From Paracyclopina nana (Eukaryota; Arthropoda; Copepoda; Cyclopoida; Cyclopettidae), in assembly GCA_019096065.1 (NCBI GenBank), contig JAGUCH010000002.1, forward strand, positions 10,614,501 through 10,678,500: a DNA stretch of 64,000 nt. The letters are read 5' to 3'. The translations under genes were made by a program, and so were the position numbers. Under the pieces are notes generated by a model. It saw only the letters and a list, made by a program, of their open reading frames with translations, had not been told where the DNA came from and did no database searches. Within the stretch, counting starts at the first letter, position 1; each line of letters starts with the position of its first letter. Shown one piece after another: positions 12,223 to 23,681 of the stretch.

Positions 12223-12931
12223 GTTACAGTTCATTTGGTTAAGGTCTGCTGTAGATATTGCAAAATTACATAATTGGCTCATAAACAGCCACTCCAAAGA
12301 ATCGCTTAGCGCAAAAATAGTAGAAATAAAAGTTGTGAGGAATGCAAAATTATAATTGTTCACAAAAAATCAGCTCATTTGCTTGAAGCCTCTTGGAGAT
12401 ATTGCGAAAATACAAAAAACGCTAATAGACAAGTGCCCTTGGGAGTCCGAATCGGGAAAAAAGTCATTAATAAAAGTTGTAGCCCTGGCAAAATGGGAGC
12501 CGCACACAAAAATTCAGCTCATTTTGTTAATTGGGAGCGGAGAAAAATGGAAGTCTGTCATTTGGCGGAAAATCGAAAAATGCCGCTAATAAAGATCATG
12601 CGCCATGAGGAGAGGAATGCACGTGCCAAATTTCAGGTTGCCTGCTCAAAGTATATGCACAGGGCTCCCAAATAAACGTACTAGTTTTTATATGGTGTGG
12701 GTTCAATAAAAAGAGCCAGTTTTTTTACAAATAAGCCATTTCTTGCAATGAATTGAGGAAAAAGTATTTTCTGGTAATCATGATGGCCATGCTATAGTTG
12801 TTGTACTGGCATGGCAAAAGCTAAGAAAATTGGAAAAAGCCAGCCCAATAGTAGTGAATTGTCCCTATTTTTTAGAAATAGTCCTCAAAAACTTGATAAT
12901 ATCTTTGAATCTAGGGCTTTGAAAATAGGTA
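12223..12931. other. Spacer before the CACTA-like element, no gene seen
   Basis: AT-rich sequence with loosely repeated words such as AATAAAAGTTGTRG and CAAAAATTCAGCTCATTTT. Two overlapping ORFs of about 80-100 codons (12356-12675) share this repetitive content and have no recognisable motif. No inverted-repeat partner for the transposase-USP gene was found here. Confidence 0.5.
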
Positions 12932-12943
12932 CCCCACCAGAAT

Positions 12944-13833
12944 GATAAGTGTGAATAACGGTTATATAACTTAAAGTTATGTCTACCTTTAAATAGACGT
13001 TTGAAAAATGCTCCAGTAACAAATACCATAGAATTTGAAAAAATAACGTTAAGTCACATAACCGTTATGAAACCTTATTTCTGATAATTTAACAACCATT
13101 AGAGAAACCTTACATTACCTTTCATCTATCAATTTTTCCTCTCCACTATGTCAAGTTATACAGTTGTACTCTGCAAGGTTACGACATTTTAAATTTACTT
13201 TGCATAGACAAATTGAATGGCTTTTTACGGTCCAAAAAGGTTGTTTAACTGTAATATTATTTTTTTAAAGGAAATTTAAAGAAATCCTTTCTCAGCCTTC
13301 ATATACATTGAAAAAGGTGTATAACAGTTTTAATTGTACAGTAATTATACTACCGTAAATAGGTTATTAATGTCTATTTAACTTCCTCATAATTTGGCGT
13401 TGCCACTTCTCAATGTGATGCCTTTAATCAACCTTTTTAACTATAAAAAATGTAGTATAACTTTGTTTAATTAGGTACCTTTATGGTACCTGAAACTGTT
13501 ATTTAATTTTTCATTAATTATATCATGAATGGTAATATTAAGAGTTATACAACCATTAAAAACATATAAATTGTTGTTAAATGTTACGTACAGGTTATTT
13601 TTTTTACAGCAGCTTTTATATCGTTATACTACATTTTTTAATGATTTTAATTGTAGCTAAATGGTACCGTTAGACAGTAGTGTGATATCCTTAAATTGCA
13701 GTTGCAAAATTTTTTTTATTCGCATTCTTTTTAGTCTAAACGGTAAAGTAAGAGTTATTTAAAGATTCTTCACTAGAGATTTTTGCAGTCGTTATACGTC
13801 CTTTCAGCTTTACATAAAACTTCATTGGAAGGG
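12944..13833. repeat. Left subterminal AT-rich region rich in TAAC[G/T]G-type words
   Basis: There is no gene. Words such as AACGGTTATATAAC, AACCGTTAT, TAACTGT and GTTATACTAC recur in both orientations. The right end (22870-23681) has the same make-up. In plant En/Spm elements short subterminal repeats bind an element-encoded protein; a similar role here is inference. Confidence 0.65.
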
Positions 13834-16800
13834 TTACTCGGCAGCTGCAGTATCCTAAAAAGGTAAAATAAAGGTTATAAAATCGTTAAGAAATATTTTA
13901 ATATTTCTTATAGGACTCACTGGAGGAGTAGGACCATCAGGGGTTGAGGAACTGGCACTAGCATCTTCACTCTCCTCCTCTGCAGGAGTGCTTCCTTCCT
14001 TGCTACTCTTCTCTCCTTCTTCTTCCACTTCTTCCTCTGCTTGTTCTTCTTCCTCTGCTTGTTCTTCTTCTTCTTCTGCCTGTACATCTTCTTCTTCTGC
14101 TTGCTCCTCAACTTCTTCTTGTTCCTCTTCTTCTTCCTGTTCCTCCTCTTCTTCTGTTTCTCCTTCATCTTCAGTCTCATCTGAAGAAGTTTCCTTTTTC
14201 TTCTGTTTGGCAACCTTTGGAAGCTGTTTAACGGTTGCTTTAGTTTTCAGAGGCTTTTCACGAATGCTCATTTCCTCGTTGTCGTCGTCTGTAGAGGAGT
14301 TTTCCTACAATTAAACAGTAATATATAATTAATGCTGCAACATAATGAATGCGTATGACATACTTCATCCATTGGAACATCGGCGGTTTGAGGAGCAGAA
14401 TGGTCACTGCTGGAGGTACTGTCCCTTGTAACAGTCATTATTTTGCCTTTTTTGGCTTGCTTACGCAAAGATCGCACAGAGGTTCCCGAACGCTTGCGTT
14501 TCTTGTCCTTTGGAGGCTCCAGAGGCTGAGCAAAGACATGGGAGTCATCAGTGTTTTGACCACTTCCACTGGCGTTGTCCTCAGTGTGGTCCTCATCCAT
14601 GGCATCCTCCTCCTGAGCCCTCCTGTGGTATTGGACAATGTCCTCCGAGACAACAATTTGACCAGCATCCAAATACATTTGATATTGTTGTTGAACCTTT
14701 AAACAACAATTATATAGTCATGTCAACATTTAAAATGTTAATATAATTACGTCGCTGATAAATTTTGAGGGCTCAAAGACCAAGGTTTTGTAATCCTTCT
14801 CGCTTTCGCAGCCGCATTTGCAAGGTAATTAAACATTTCAAGGTCATCCACAATTGTCTTTCCAGGGCTTATCGCCAGACCATAGAAGACATTTTCGGGT
14901 GTTGGGTAGGCCTTATTGACAGGAGCAGCTCCTCGTTCCTCAAGAAGCACCATGCTCTTAATAGGTCCTCGTTTGCACAGTTCCTCCTTGTAGGCCTCCA
15001 TGTCCTGTACATCAGTTGAGTTTGGTGACACCGCGTGCTTGTAAAAAAGATAACATGAAATCGTTGCATAACAGTTATATTGCAGTTTACATACCTCAAA
15101 AGTTTCTCGAAAGGAAACATCGACCTGGTGGAGCAGTCTTATGGCCTCATCCGAGGTCCTTGAGTTGGTTGCTGCCGCACGAAGAACTGCATTCCGCGCA
15201 TTCGACATTTTATTCTGTAATGCGCCACGAGCTCTGGCAGCATTCTCCAGGAACTGTTTCCCCTTGACGTTGAATGCAGACCTCACATAAGTGATGCAAC
15301 GGTCATTTAACATTTTCATAAATTGGGGTGGAATTGCCCGTTTGTGCCAGCCCATTTTTCCGAGGCCACTAACAGTTATACAAACGTTAAATAAACTTTG
15401 ATTGCACATTAAAGCTGAGTAAAACTTACGTAGCCGTATCGCCGATAGCCATATGCCCACATGCCATCATTGTGAACACATTGTCGCAGACAACATTGGC
15501 AATTGAGTTCATCAACGTCTCCTCATCAAGACTATCCATTTTTGGCTCCAGCAACGTTGCCACACTTTCCACCGCAAAAGTGCAGCAAAAAAAGATGTCC
15601 AGCGTTCGACCAAGGTAGTTAAACGGAAGAAGAGCGCCAATGTCACCGAGAGCAGCAGAGGATCGTTGAGGCTTCGACTTTGCCAAACTCTTGTACTTGC
15701 GATTGAGCAGTCCCTGTTCTAGCGAAAAGCGATTCACCATAGACGCCAGACTCTCAATGCTTTTCTTGTTTGCCTACAATTTCAAATTTTAAAAATGTTG
15801 TATAACGGTTATTTCACTGTTACAACTTACATTGCAAGATCCAAGGATCTGTGTGTTCTTCATGTCGTCCTTTTCAGCCAATCGCCTTAGTCCAGCAATC
15901 TGCTCACTGAAGTTTTCAACTATTGGATCAATGTGGTCTCGAATCCGTTCAGGAAGAGTTTGTTTGAAGAACTCGCTCATAAATATAGCCATTAAACGAC
16001 CTTCCATGGCATTGAAATTGTTTGAGCATTGGCAAGAAACAGCGCCTCCGGCCTCAGATTGCCTTTTGGCAGCTTCTTTGGCAGCTGCCAAACCAGGGAT
16101 GAAGATCTCTCCACTGTCATCGTCATCGGCCTCATGTTCCGATTGTTGTGAAGCTGAAGGACTTTCTTCCACAGCTTCCTCATGCTGCGTCTCTTGTTCA
16201 GCATTGGCGTTGTCTTCAGCATTGGCGTTTTCGTCATCACTGCCGTCTGATGAAGGAACCGTTTCGGGTGTCAATTTCTTAGAAACTTTCTTCTTCTTTG
16301 AAACAACCGTTTTGACATTAGGTGACTTCATTTTTCCAGGAGTTGTCTTCTTGATTGGACCTCCTTTCTTGGAGCTACCCTTCTTCTCCGGTGTCTTGTT
16401 GGCCATCCTCTTTTCCGGTGTTTTCTTGCCGGCATCCTTGGCGCTGTCTTTATCCAAACTTCTCTTATATGGCGAGTTAGCTTTGAGGCGAACAGTTGAT
16501 CCTTTGTTCCACTCGATTGTCTGAAAAGTGAAATAACAGTTAGTTACGAAATAACTGTTAAATAATGTTTGAATAACGTTACCTCTGAAGTGCTAGGTTG
16601 AGATGAGCCCTTCTTTCTCTTCTTCTCGAATTGCGACAACTTCCTCTTGCCAGTGAGAATGTCAGGTGAGAACAATTCTGGACCTGATGTGTCACTTTCA
16701 GTGCGTGGGAACTGTATTGGGTTGTTCCTTGTGGCAACACGCAAGTGACTGGTAAATTCAAATCTTCCAGTTCGTTGGTTCCTCTCCTCATAGGAGTAGT

Positions 16801-17280
16801 CCTTGGCAATCTTCTCAAGGAAGTTAAATACCATATGGTTGCAGTAGAAGTGACGTTTATCACCATCAGGAATAGGCCTGAGTCGAGCGCACAACATTTG
16901 GCAAACACCGTTGCGGACTTCGTTTTCGACGCCTTGAAATAAAAGTTGCAATAAAATAAAATATTTCTTAACGGTTGTGTAACGTTACCTTGCTGAATAC
17001 GAGCAAAGAGTGCAATGTGACGCTCCTTCTCCTTCTTGGAGAACTGCACTGGTCTGAAGGACAGACGATCCTTGGGTTGCAGCTCTCGATCAGGTGGATG
17101 CCCAAAAATGTCCATTAGTGAACGGTTTTTGGCATCTTTAAAGTCAATCGGCAGCTCAAAAAATTGAGGAGAAGTGTCAGGGTCACAAACAATGACGGCG
17201 TCGTACGTTCCATGCTTGGTGCCATAAGTCAGCATGGACGTCGAGTAATTTCCTGTAGATGGTCTGTTTGGCTTAACCAT
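13834..17280 (-). CDS. CACTA-element gene A, nine exons, unknown function
   Basis: Exons: 17280-16989, 16932-16583, 16520-15831, 15773-15430, 15368-15095, 15037-14751, 14696-14364, 14304-13921, 13854-13834 (TAA). All phases agree except the 287-bp exon, which is off by one frame. Translation runs ...FNYLA in one frame and then ESEKDYKTLVFEPSKFISD in another, so a small indel lies near 14815-14825. The protein would be about 990 residues: an N-terminal region ending GTYDAVIVCDPD...; a Cys/His-containing stretch (VCQMLCARLRPIP); a Lys/Pro-rich basic stretch with TPEKR/TPEKK repeats; acidic regions; a helical middle; and a long Glu tract near the C terminus. No family was recognised. A basic tract between acidic ones would suit a nuclear DNA-binding partner of the transposase; that is inference. 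Confidence 0.7.
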
Positions 17281-17927
17281 TATGTAACGGTAGTCAAACG
17301 TTTCTTAAACTGTTGCTGCAATTTGTTAGGGTCCGAGCGCGGCAACTTCTGGACGATGACTGGGCGGGCGTGAGTGTTGCACTGCACTCATAACTCACGG
17401 CGCGCTCATGGTGGTGCAGCACTCCAGTAGTTAGAGCGCGTTCTAGACAGTGAGCGCACGCCAGGTAGTGCTGCGCACAGTGACGCTTGAAGCTCCTCCC
17501 ACCTCACTGTGCGTCGCTCACGCCAAACGTTGTTGCGCCCCTCACGGACCTCGGTAATTCTGGCGCGTCAACAACATAGACCGTGAATCGCGCAGCAAAT
17601 CACCAATAACTATTTATATAGCATAAACAGTTGTTAAACTATCAGTTTAAGCCCAGGTAGTGCTGCGCACGCTTGGAGGACCTCCCCCATTGCTGTGCGT
17701 CGCTCACGCTAACGTTTGTGCGCCCCTCACGGACCTCGAGAATTCTGGCGCGTCTTCAACTTAAACCGTTAATCGCGCAGCGATTCACCAATAAATGAGT
17801 ATTAACACACAACAGAACGGTAACGTGCAGTTGATTGTGATTCATCAAAGCGCCCGGTCATTAGCATAAGCTTCAACAAACTTTTCAAACGTTTAACTGA
17901 CGTTATACAACCTTTTGACCAGCGACA
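17281..17927. promoter_or_regulatory. Divergent promoter region of the CACTA-like element
   Basis: This lies between gene A (starts 17280, -) and gene B (starts 17928, +). Two related GC-rich blocks (about 17470-17575 and 17650-17755) contain GCGCCCCTCACGGACCTC, TGTGCGTCGCTCACGC and AATTCTGGCGCGTC. The same core occurs upstream of gene C. Such blocks are candidate binding sites shared by the promoters. Confidence 0.6.
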
Positions 17928-20900
17928 ATGGGCAAAGGAGGCGATCGTGGCGGAAAGCCACCAAAGGAGCGTATGAAGAAACATCACAGCAATAAAGCCA
18001 AAGTACGTTTGGTCATGTCAATGTTGGGCCAATTGAATCAGTCGAATCAGTCGTTGTCGATGGCACCAGAAGATAAAAATGTCATCTCTCACGCATTGGA
18101 GTCCTTGTCCCAAGTTGACACAGATACAAGTTTGGACTCGTCTGTGGCATCTACATCAAGCCTTGATACAAGCTTCACACAACCGTTTAAGCATGGCAAA
18201 GGACAAGTGCCAATATTTGGCAAGGTGATGGATGACGATGTCCTTCCTTCAAGCAGCAGCAAACTTGCCAATGTTGAGCCGCAACCTTCTACCAGTCGTA
18301 ATGAACGTTCGATTACCGTTCAAAAACAGTCAACGTCTACTCAACGGTTTCAAAACGTTTTCTCGGCGGAGTTCAGCATTGATAAGACTCCGAATTTCAA
18401 TGCCAAGTCCAAGAAGAACCGAGGCCGCTTCTTGGCTATTGACCCCTTTGGGTCAGCTGATGTTTTTCCGGATCTTTGCCTCACTGGTGACTTGGACATC
18501 GATGGTGAGGAAAAGAGGTTTGCTCAGCAGCTGATTTATTAAGGCAACATGTATCTCGCAAAGAAGTATGGAATGCCCAAGGACAACCCAAACCTAGAGG
18601 AGTATCAAACCGTTAATCTGGCGTTTAACGTCCCTCGTGATGTTGTTAAAGCCAAAGATCGCTTTTTCTACAAGGAGTATTACGCTGAAGTGAAGACTCT
18701 GCGAAATTACTGCTCCTTCAACTTTGTGGAAGAAGACAGCACCAGTGATGAGGAGGCCTTAAACATCTCCAATGGCAGCATCAACAGCAACGCTAGTGAG
18801 TCATTGTTGGATGATGTCGCTTTCGTGACTGAAGATCTGCGAGAAACGTCAATTGATCGCAAACGTCGCAATGACGCCAAATTCAAGGCTCGCGAGTCGG
18901 AAGATGTCAACTTTGTTGACAATGAAATCGCCAACATTTCCTCTGACATCAGTGAGGATTCTTTGGCAGATGGTGCTGAGGATGGAATCCCGGATATTTC
19001 TGACGTTTCATTTGATGTGCGTTTGGACGAGGCCCTTGAAGAAGTGAGTGCAACTAGCAATTTCTTTTGCAAATGTTCTATCATGTGATCATGTCTTGTC
19101 ACTTTCCTAATAACGTTTCCGAATAAAAAAAATTGAACCCTAATATAAACGTTATATAACTTTTTAGGAAACGAATCCAATTCAACCTCCATTGAAAAGG
19201 CCACGGATATTTGATCTCGACACTCAACTCTTTGCCTATCCCGAAGAGCCCACTGAAAACATCAATGATTTAGATGTTACCGTTAATCAAACGTTTGCTG
19301 ACATTTCAAACAGGATCGAAGATTCAGATGGTGAATTCGAGGCAACTGTTAATGACAGCCATGATATCCTTATGGAGGACCTGCCACAGGAGCAACGAAA
19401 TGCTGACAACTATCAGCTGGGTGAGGATGCCCTCTTCATGACGCGTAAGCAAATGTCATTTAGTGAGCATGTCAAGTTGCAACTTATTGAAGAGGGACTG
19501 CCTGACGTCCAATCTCAAAATACCTTCTTAGAGAGGCGTTTTTTGAATTTAGCAAGCAATTTCAATGCCAACGAAGGCATGAGTCAAGCATTCTGGGATC
19601 TTCTCCGTTCCATGAATCGTCATCGTAAGCTGTCTTGCTACAAAACTGTTCGCGAACGGTTGATTAAGCTAATTCCAAAAATAGTCATGAAGTATGAAAT
19701 TATGAGAAAAGAAGGTGCGACATCAAAGCTCTTCATCAAATGTCTCAAATATCCAGAGAAAAAGTTTCCAAGATCGGAGTATGATGTACTTTCAAGCTGG
19801 AGTTATACTACTGTTGAAGACTGCTTTAAGTTTCATGAAAGTTTGCACAATCGTTCGGCCACTGAGCCATACAATCAACAATATGACTTGTGCATGGACG
19901 GTGTGCCTTTAAGCAAAAGCAGCCCGGACCAAATGACCATACTTTGCATCCGTTTCGTTCTCTGCCAGCTGATTCATGTAATTGGTGTTTTCATTCACAA
20001 AAAAGAGAAGGAGCAGTGCTATTTAAAGATGTTAAGAAAGACCATCAGAGGAGCAGTGAAGAAAGGGTTTTCATTGAGGTGGTTCATTGCAGACACTCCC
20101 ATGCGATCAAAAGTTGTCTGCAGGAAAGGACATAATGGTTTTTTGTCATGCGACAGATGCTATGCGCCTGGAATGACGTATAAAGCCAAGAAAATGGCTG
20201 ACATTAAAAACAAGCACAGCTCTCTGACCGGCCTCAAAGGAGGTAAAGTCATGAAGAAGTCTACTGTCGTGTTCCCTTCCAAAATGATTGGGTTCAAAAG
20301 GAGGACTCACAATGAAATGATGGGCATTTTGCGAAAATTTAAAGCTAGCGGAAAAAGTAGTTTAACCGACGACGAAGGATATGGCTTGACTGGCGAATCT
20401 GTCTTGCTGGAAGACCCAGGTTTTGACCTAGTCAAGATGTGCGACATCGAGCCAATGCACAACATTGGACTAGGAATGACAAAGGCTATTTTAAATAACA
20501 TTTTAGAGCCAAAACAAGGAAAGGAAACGTTCAGCAAAGAAGCTTTGAAGATTCTCAATGATTTTGATCCAGAATGGCGCAAAATGAGAATCCCATCAGA
20601 GATGAGCAGACGACCAAGGAAACTTCGAACAAACTTAATTCATTTCAAAGCCGAAGAATACCTTGCAGTCTTATTCTGTGCCTACATGACGTTTTGCGAT
20701 TCTTTGTCTGGAGAAAGGAACAAACATTATTGTAAGGTTTGGCTACTTTTCGGATACTTGGTTAAGGCTGCTTTACTGCCCGACAACGAGTTCTTTGAGC
20801 TATACCATAGAGTCGACCTCACATCAATAATGGAAGAGTTCTACCGCCTTTATGACAAAGTTTTTGGAAAATTGAAGTGTACATACAATGTACATGTCTT

Positions 20901-21393
20901 CCATCATTTGTATGAAGTAAGGTGGCTAAGACGGCTTGATGAGATTAGTGCGGAAAGGTTTGAGGACAGATTCTCAACCGTTAAACGCTTCATCAAAAAC
21001 AATGTTTCGTCCTTTACGAAGTTGTTGATGGAGAAAATGTTCATTAATGTTTTCAAGAATCATGACTGCCTTCCATCAATTAGAGTGTCTCCAAATCCTG
21101 GTGTTGGCCAAGCTTGTGACAAATACGTTTTGGTGCGATTAAACAACCATCACAAGTTTTTTCAAGTAGCGGCAAAGGATGGCAACGACTTTCAAGGTTA
21201 CATGCTCAAGACCAGCACCATTCAGCAAACAATTTCACCACTGATCAATCTTGATGACGTCTTTGTCCAAAATTTTGAAGGCAGAGCGAGTGAAGAACTT
21301 TTTGACATCCAAAAAGAAAACATTATTGGCAAGGCAGTACTGGAGAAAGGTGCCACATTGACATTTGTCAGTAACAGTGCATTCTTTATGTGA
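17928..21393 (+). CDS. CACTA-like transposase (gene B), long isoform of two exons
   Basis: Exon 17928-19043 and exon 19168-21393 join in phase 0 and would give 1113 residues. Exon 1 has a basic start (MGKGGDRGGKPPKERMKKHH) and a domain shared with gene C (DPFGSADVFPDLC... TVNLAFN... DRFFYKEYYAEVK). Exon 2 has the CACTA/EnSpm transposase pattern: MDGVPLSKSS, VIGVFIHKK, FIADTPMRSK followed by GHNGFLSCDRC, an RTHNEM segment and CDIEPMHNIGLGM. An in-frame TAA at 18540-18542 interrupts exon 1 where gene C has Glu, with an ATG 6 nt later at 18549. If the intron is kept, translation ends at 19088 in ...CKCSIM. Confidence 0.8.
19044..19167 (+). promoter_or_regulatory. Retainable intron with CSIM stop and polyadenylation signal
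   Basis: The donor GTGAGT at 19044 follows Glu-Glu; the acceptor TTTTTAG ends at 19167. Read through, the frame adds VSATSNFFCKCSIM and stops at 19086-19088. AATAAA follows at 19122-19127, still inside the intron. Transcripts that polyadenylate here would make a short protein ending in CSIM; spliced ones make the transposase. Gene C ends the same way, which argues that the short form is used. Confidence 0.65.
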
Positions 21394-22120
21394 AACAGTC
21401 GTTATGTAACAATAAACATGTCATTTACGCATTCTTTAAGTATCTTTTTTAGCAAACTTTTTATTACTTTTAAATAACAATTGCAGGTAGTGTAATGACT
21501 CAAAAAAATTTATTTTAGAACTCTGTTCCCTTAACGCAATGTGCACAAAGCAAGCTCCGCCAATGCGTGCCTCAAAACGGTGAGTGCGCCCCTCACGGAG
21601 CTCACAAACGCCTGCGCATTGTGAAAGGGTGAGTGCGCCCCTCGCAGAGCACGCAAACTGCTGTGCGTAGTTGATGAGGTTATATAACAGTAAACATCAT
21701 GGCAAGGCACGCAAAGATGCTCCGCCCCTGCAGTCGTCAAAACGGTGAGTTCGCCCCTCACGGCGCACGCGAACGGCTCCACAGACAACAAACAGTGAGT
21801 GCGCCCCTCACGGAGTGCGCAAACTACTGTGCGTCGTTGTTGGCGTTATATAACAATAAATGTCACGGCAACGCACGCAAAGAAGCTCCGCCCCTGCAGT
21901 TGTCAAAACGGTGAGTGCGCCCCTCACGGCGCACGCGAACGCCTCCACAGACCATCAAAACGGTGAGTGCGCCCCTCGCGGAGCACGCGAACGGCTCTGC
22001 GTCTTTGTTGACGTCTCCTTCAGTTGTTCACCAGCCACTCTCCTGTGAGGACACGTTCGAAATTACCGATAACTTTTGGTAACGTTATTGTGTCGTTAAG
22101 CAACAGTTTGTCAAGACGTC
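21394..22120. promoter_or_regulatory. Promoter of gene C with six GC-rich repeat copies
   Basis: GTGAGTGCGCCCCTCACGG or a close variant occurs near 21582, 21631, 21724, 21797, 21911 and 21963, spaced 49-114 bp apart. GTGAG and CTCAC are reverse complements, so each copy can form a short hairpin. Larger units also repeat (AACGGTGAGT..., TGTGCGTCGTTG, GTTATATAACAATAAA). The same core is found in the divergent promoter of genes A and B. Confidence 0.7.
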
Positions 22121-22852
22121 ATGGCGGAACAGAGAATGGATGGCATCATCAATGAAGGCCCTGCAGAAGGCTTACCGTCAACGACTAGAGGAGATGGCAT
22201 TGATACAGCCGTTCAACAGCCATCGATTTCTGCGCCAACTGAAGATGACGGTTCTTGGCCAAATGCTAGCAAGGATCCGTTCAACTCTAAGGACTACTTT
22301 CCGGACCTTCACATCCAAGGCAAATGGGATCCCGATGCTGGAGAGAAGTTGCACACCCAACAACTGATCCTAGAGGGCAACAAATATCTTGCCGATAAGT
22401 ATGGATTGCCAGGAAGGAATTTGCCGTTGTATGACTATGAAACGGTTAACTTGGCGTTCAACGCCAGTCGACACAATGTCAAAGTTAACGACAAGTTCTT
22501 CTTCAAGAATTTCTACACTGAAGTCAAGATTTATCGAGACTACGTCAACATGGCCTTCGAGTCTGACTCCAGCTCATCAGAAGGTGATCTCACTATTGAC
22601 AACTGCAGCATTGGAAGTGAGGCCAGCGATTACCTTCCTCCAGCCATTCATTTAAACTTTACTGACCATCAACGGCTGTATAACGATTTCATGATCGTTT
22701 CAAGTGATGACGACGCTGATGTGGAAGATGGTGAGGATGACAATGGCCACATTGATGACGAGTTGGATGTCTCCTTGATTGGTGATGAAGAAGACGATCA
22801 AGGTGAAGTCAGCTGTATTAAAGTCTTCTTTTCCTACTGCTCCATCATGTAA
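22121..22852 (+). CDS. CACTA-element gene C, CSIM-tailed paralogue of the gene B N-terminal part
   Basis: Intact single-exon ORF of 243 residues. Residues ~48-145 match gene B exon 1 closely (DPFNSKDYFPDL, QQLI.EGN.YLA.KYG, ETVNLAFN, FFFKNFYTEVK), followed by an acidic Ser/Asp-rich part and the end VFFSYCSIM. The transposase domain is absent. AATAAA follows at about 22866. The C-terminal Cys-Ser-Ile-Met has the form of a CaaX farnesylation signal. Function is unknown; it may be the stand-alone version of the gene B short isoform and may act as a regulator. Confidence 0.8.
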   Translation: MAEQRMDGIINEGPAEGLPSTTRGDGIDTAVQQPSISAPTEDDGSWPNASKDPFNSKDYFPDLHIQGKWDPDAGEKLHTQQLILEGNKYLADKYGLPGRNLPLYDYETVNLAFNASRHNVKVNDKFFFKNFYTEVKIYRDYVNMAFESDSSSSEGDLTIDNCSIGSEASDYLPPAIHLNFTDHQRLYNDFMIVSSDDDADVEDGEDDNGHIDDELDVSLIGDEEDDQGEVSCIKVFFSYCSIM

Positions 22853-22869
22853 TAGTGCATTACAAAATA

Positions 22870-23681
22870 AATATGTTTCTGACGTTATATTACTGTTTTT
22901 ATTGTTCTAATGGCATTAATTGAACATTTAACTCCACATTAAGATAAAAAGATATATAGTAGTGAAATGGTATTATAATGGCTTTTAAACAATACAATAA
23001 GTCCATTCACATAAAACGATTTTATGCAAATTGGTGGACATTTAAACAGTCGTTACTGTACTTTTTTAGTTTGTTTAAATTTAGTAGATAAAATAATTCA
23101 AAGTCCATAATTGTTTAGTTTGTCAACGATTGTTACATGTCTGTTGAAATGGTAATATAACGGCATGTAAACAACACGCACAACCAGTCCATTCGGAGAA
23201 AGACCAAACACACGCAAATTTGTCAAAATTTAAGTAGTCATTACATTACTTTTTAAGTTTCTAAAAATTTACTGCATAAGCGAAATCAAAATAAGAAAAG
23301 GTTCACTTTGTCGACGTCAGTTAAATGTTAGTTACATAGGCGTCAGCAATTGTAATGTCATGACAACAATTTGAAAGGTTATATAAAACCTATGAAACGA
23401 AACGTTGGTAAAGGTACTATAACGTATCTTTTCTTACGACAATTACACAGTCATATAACCTTCCTTTATATAACTTTTAGTAACGGCTTTATAAATGTTC
23501 ATTTTAAATGTTGTATAACTGATATATAACTTCAGTTAAATTACATTTATAAACTGTTATCTAAAGTTTCCAAGCAAACGGTAATGTAATTACTAAATAA
23601 AGTTACGTTAAGTTACCATTTTGTACCGTTCAAACTTAACTGTAGAATAACTGTAACTTAACGTAACTTTATTTTTCAAAT
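22870..23681. repeat. Right subterminal AT-rich region of the CACTA-like element
   Basis: Mirror of the left end in composition: many GTTATATAAC, AACGGTAAT, AGTTAACGTAAC and TAACTGTAAC words, and no ORF of note. The last 12 bp are the terminal inverted repeat. Confidence 0.65.

Noticed and set aside
15832-16524. 230-codon plus-strand ORF inside the CACTA-like element
   Set aside because: Exact antisense of the third exon of gene A, which fits a spliced chain.
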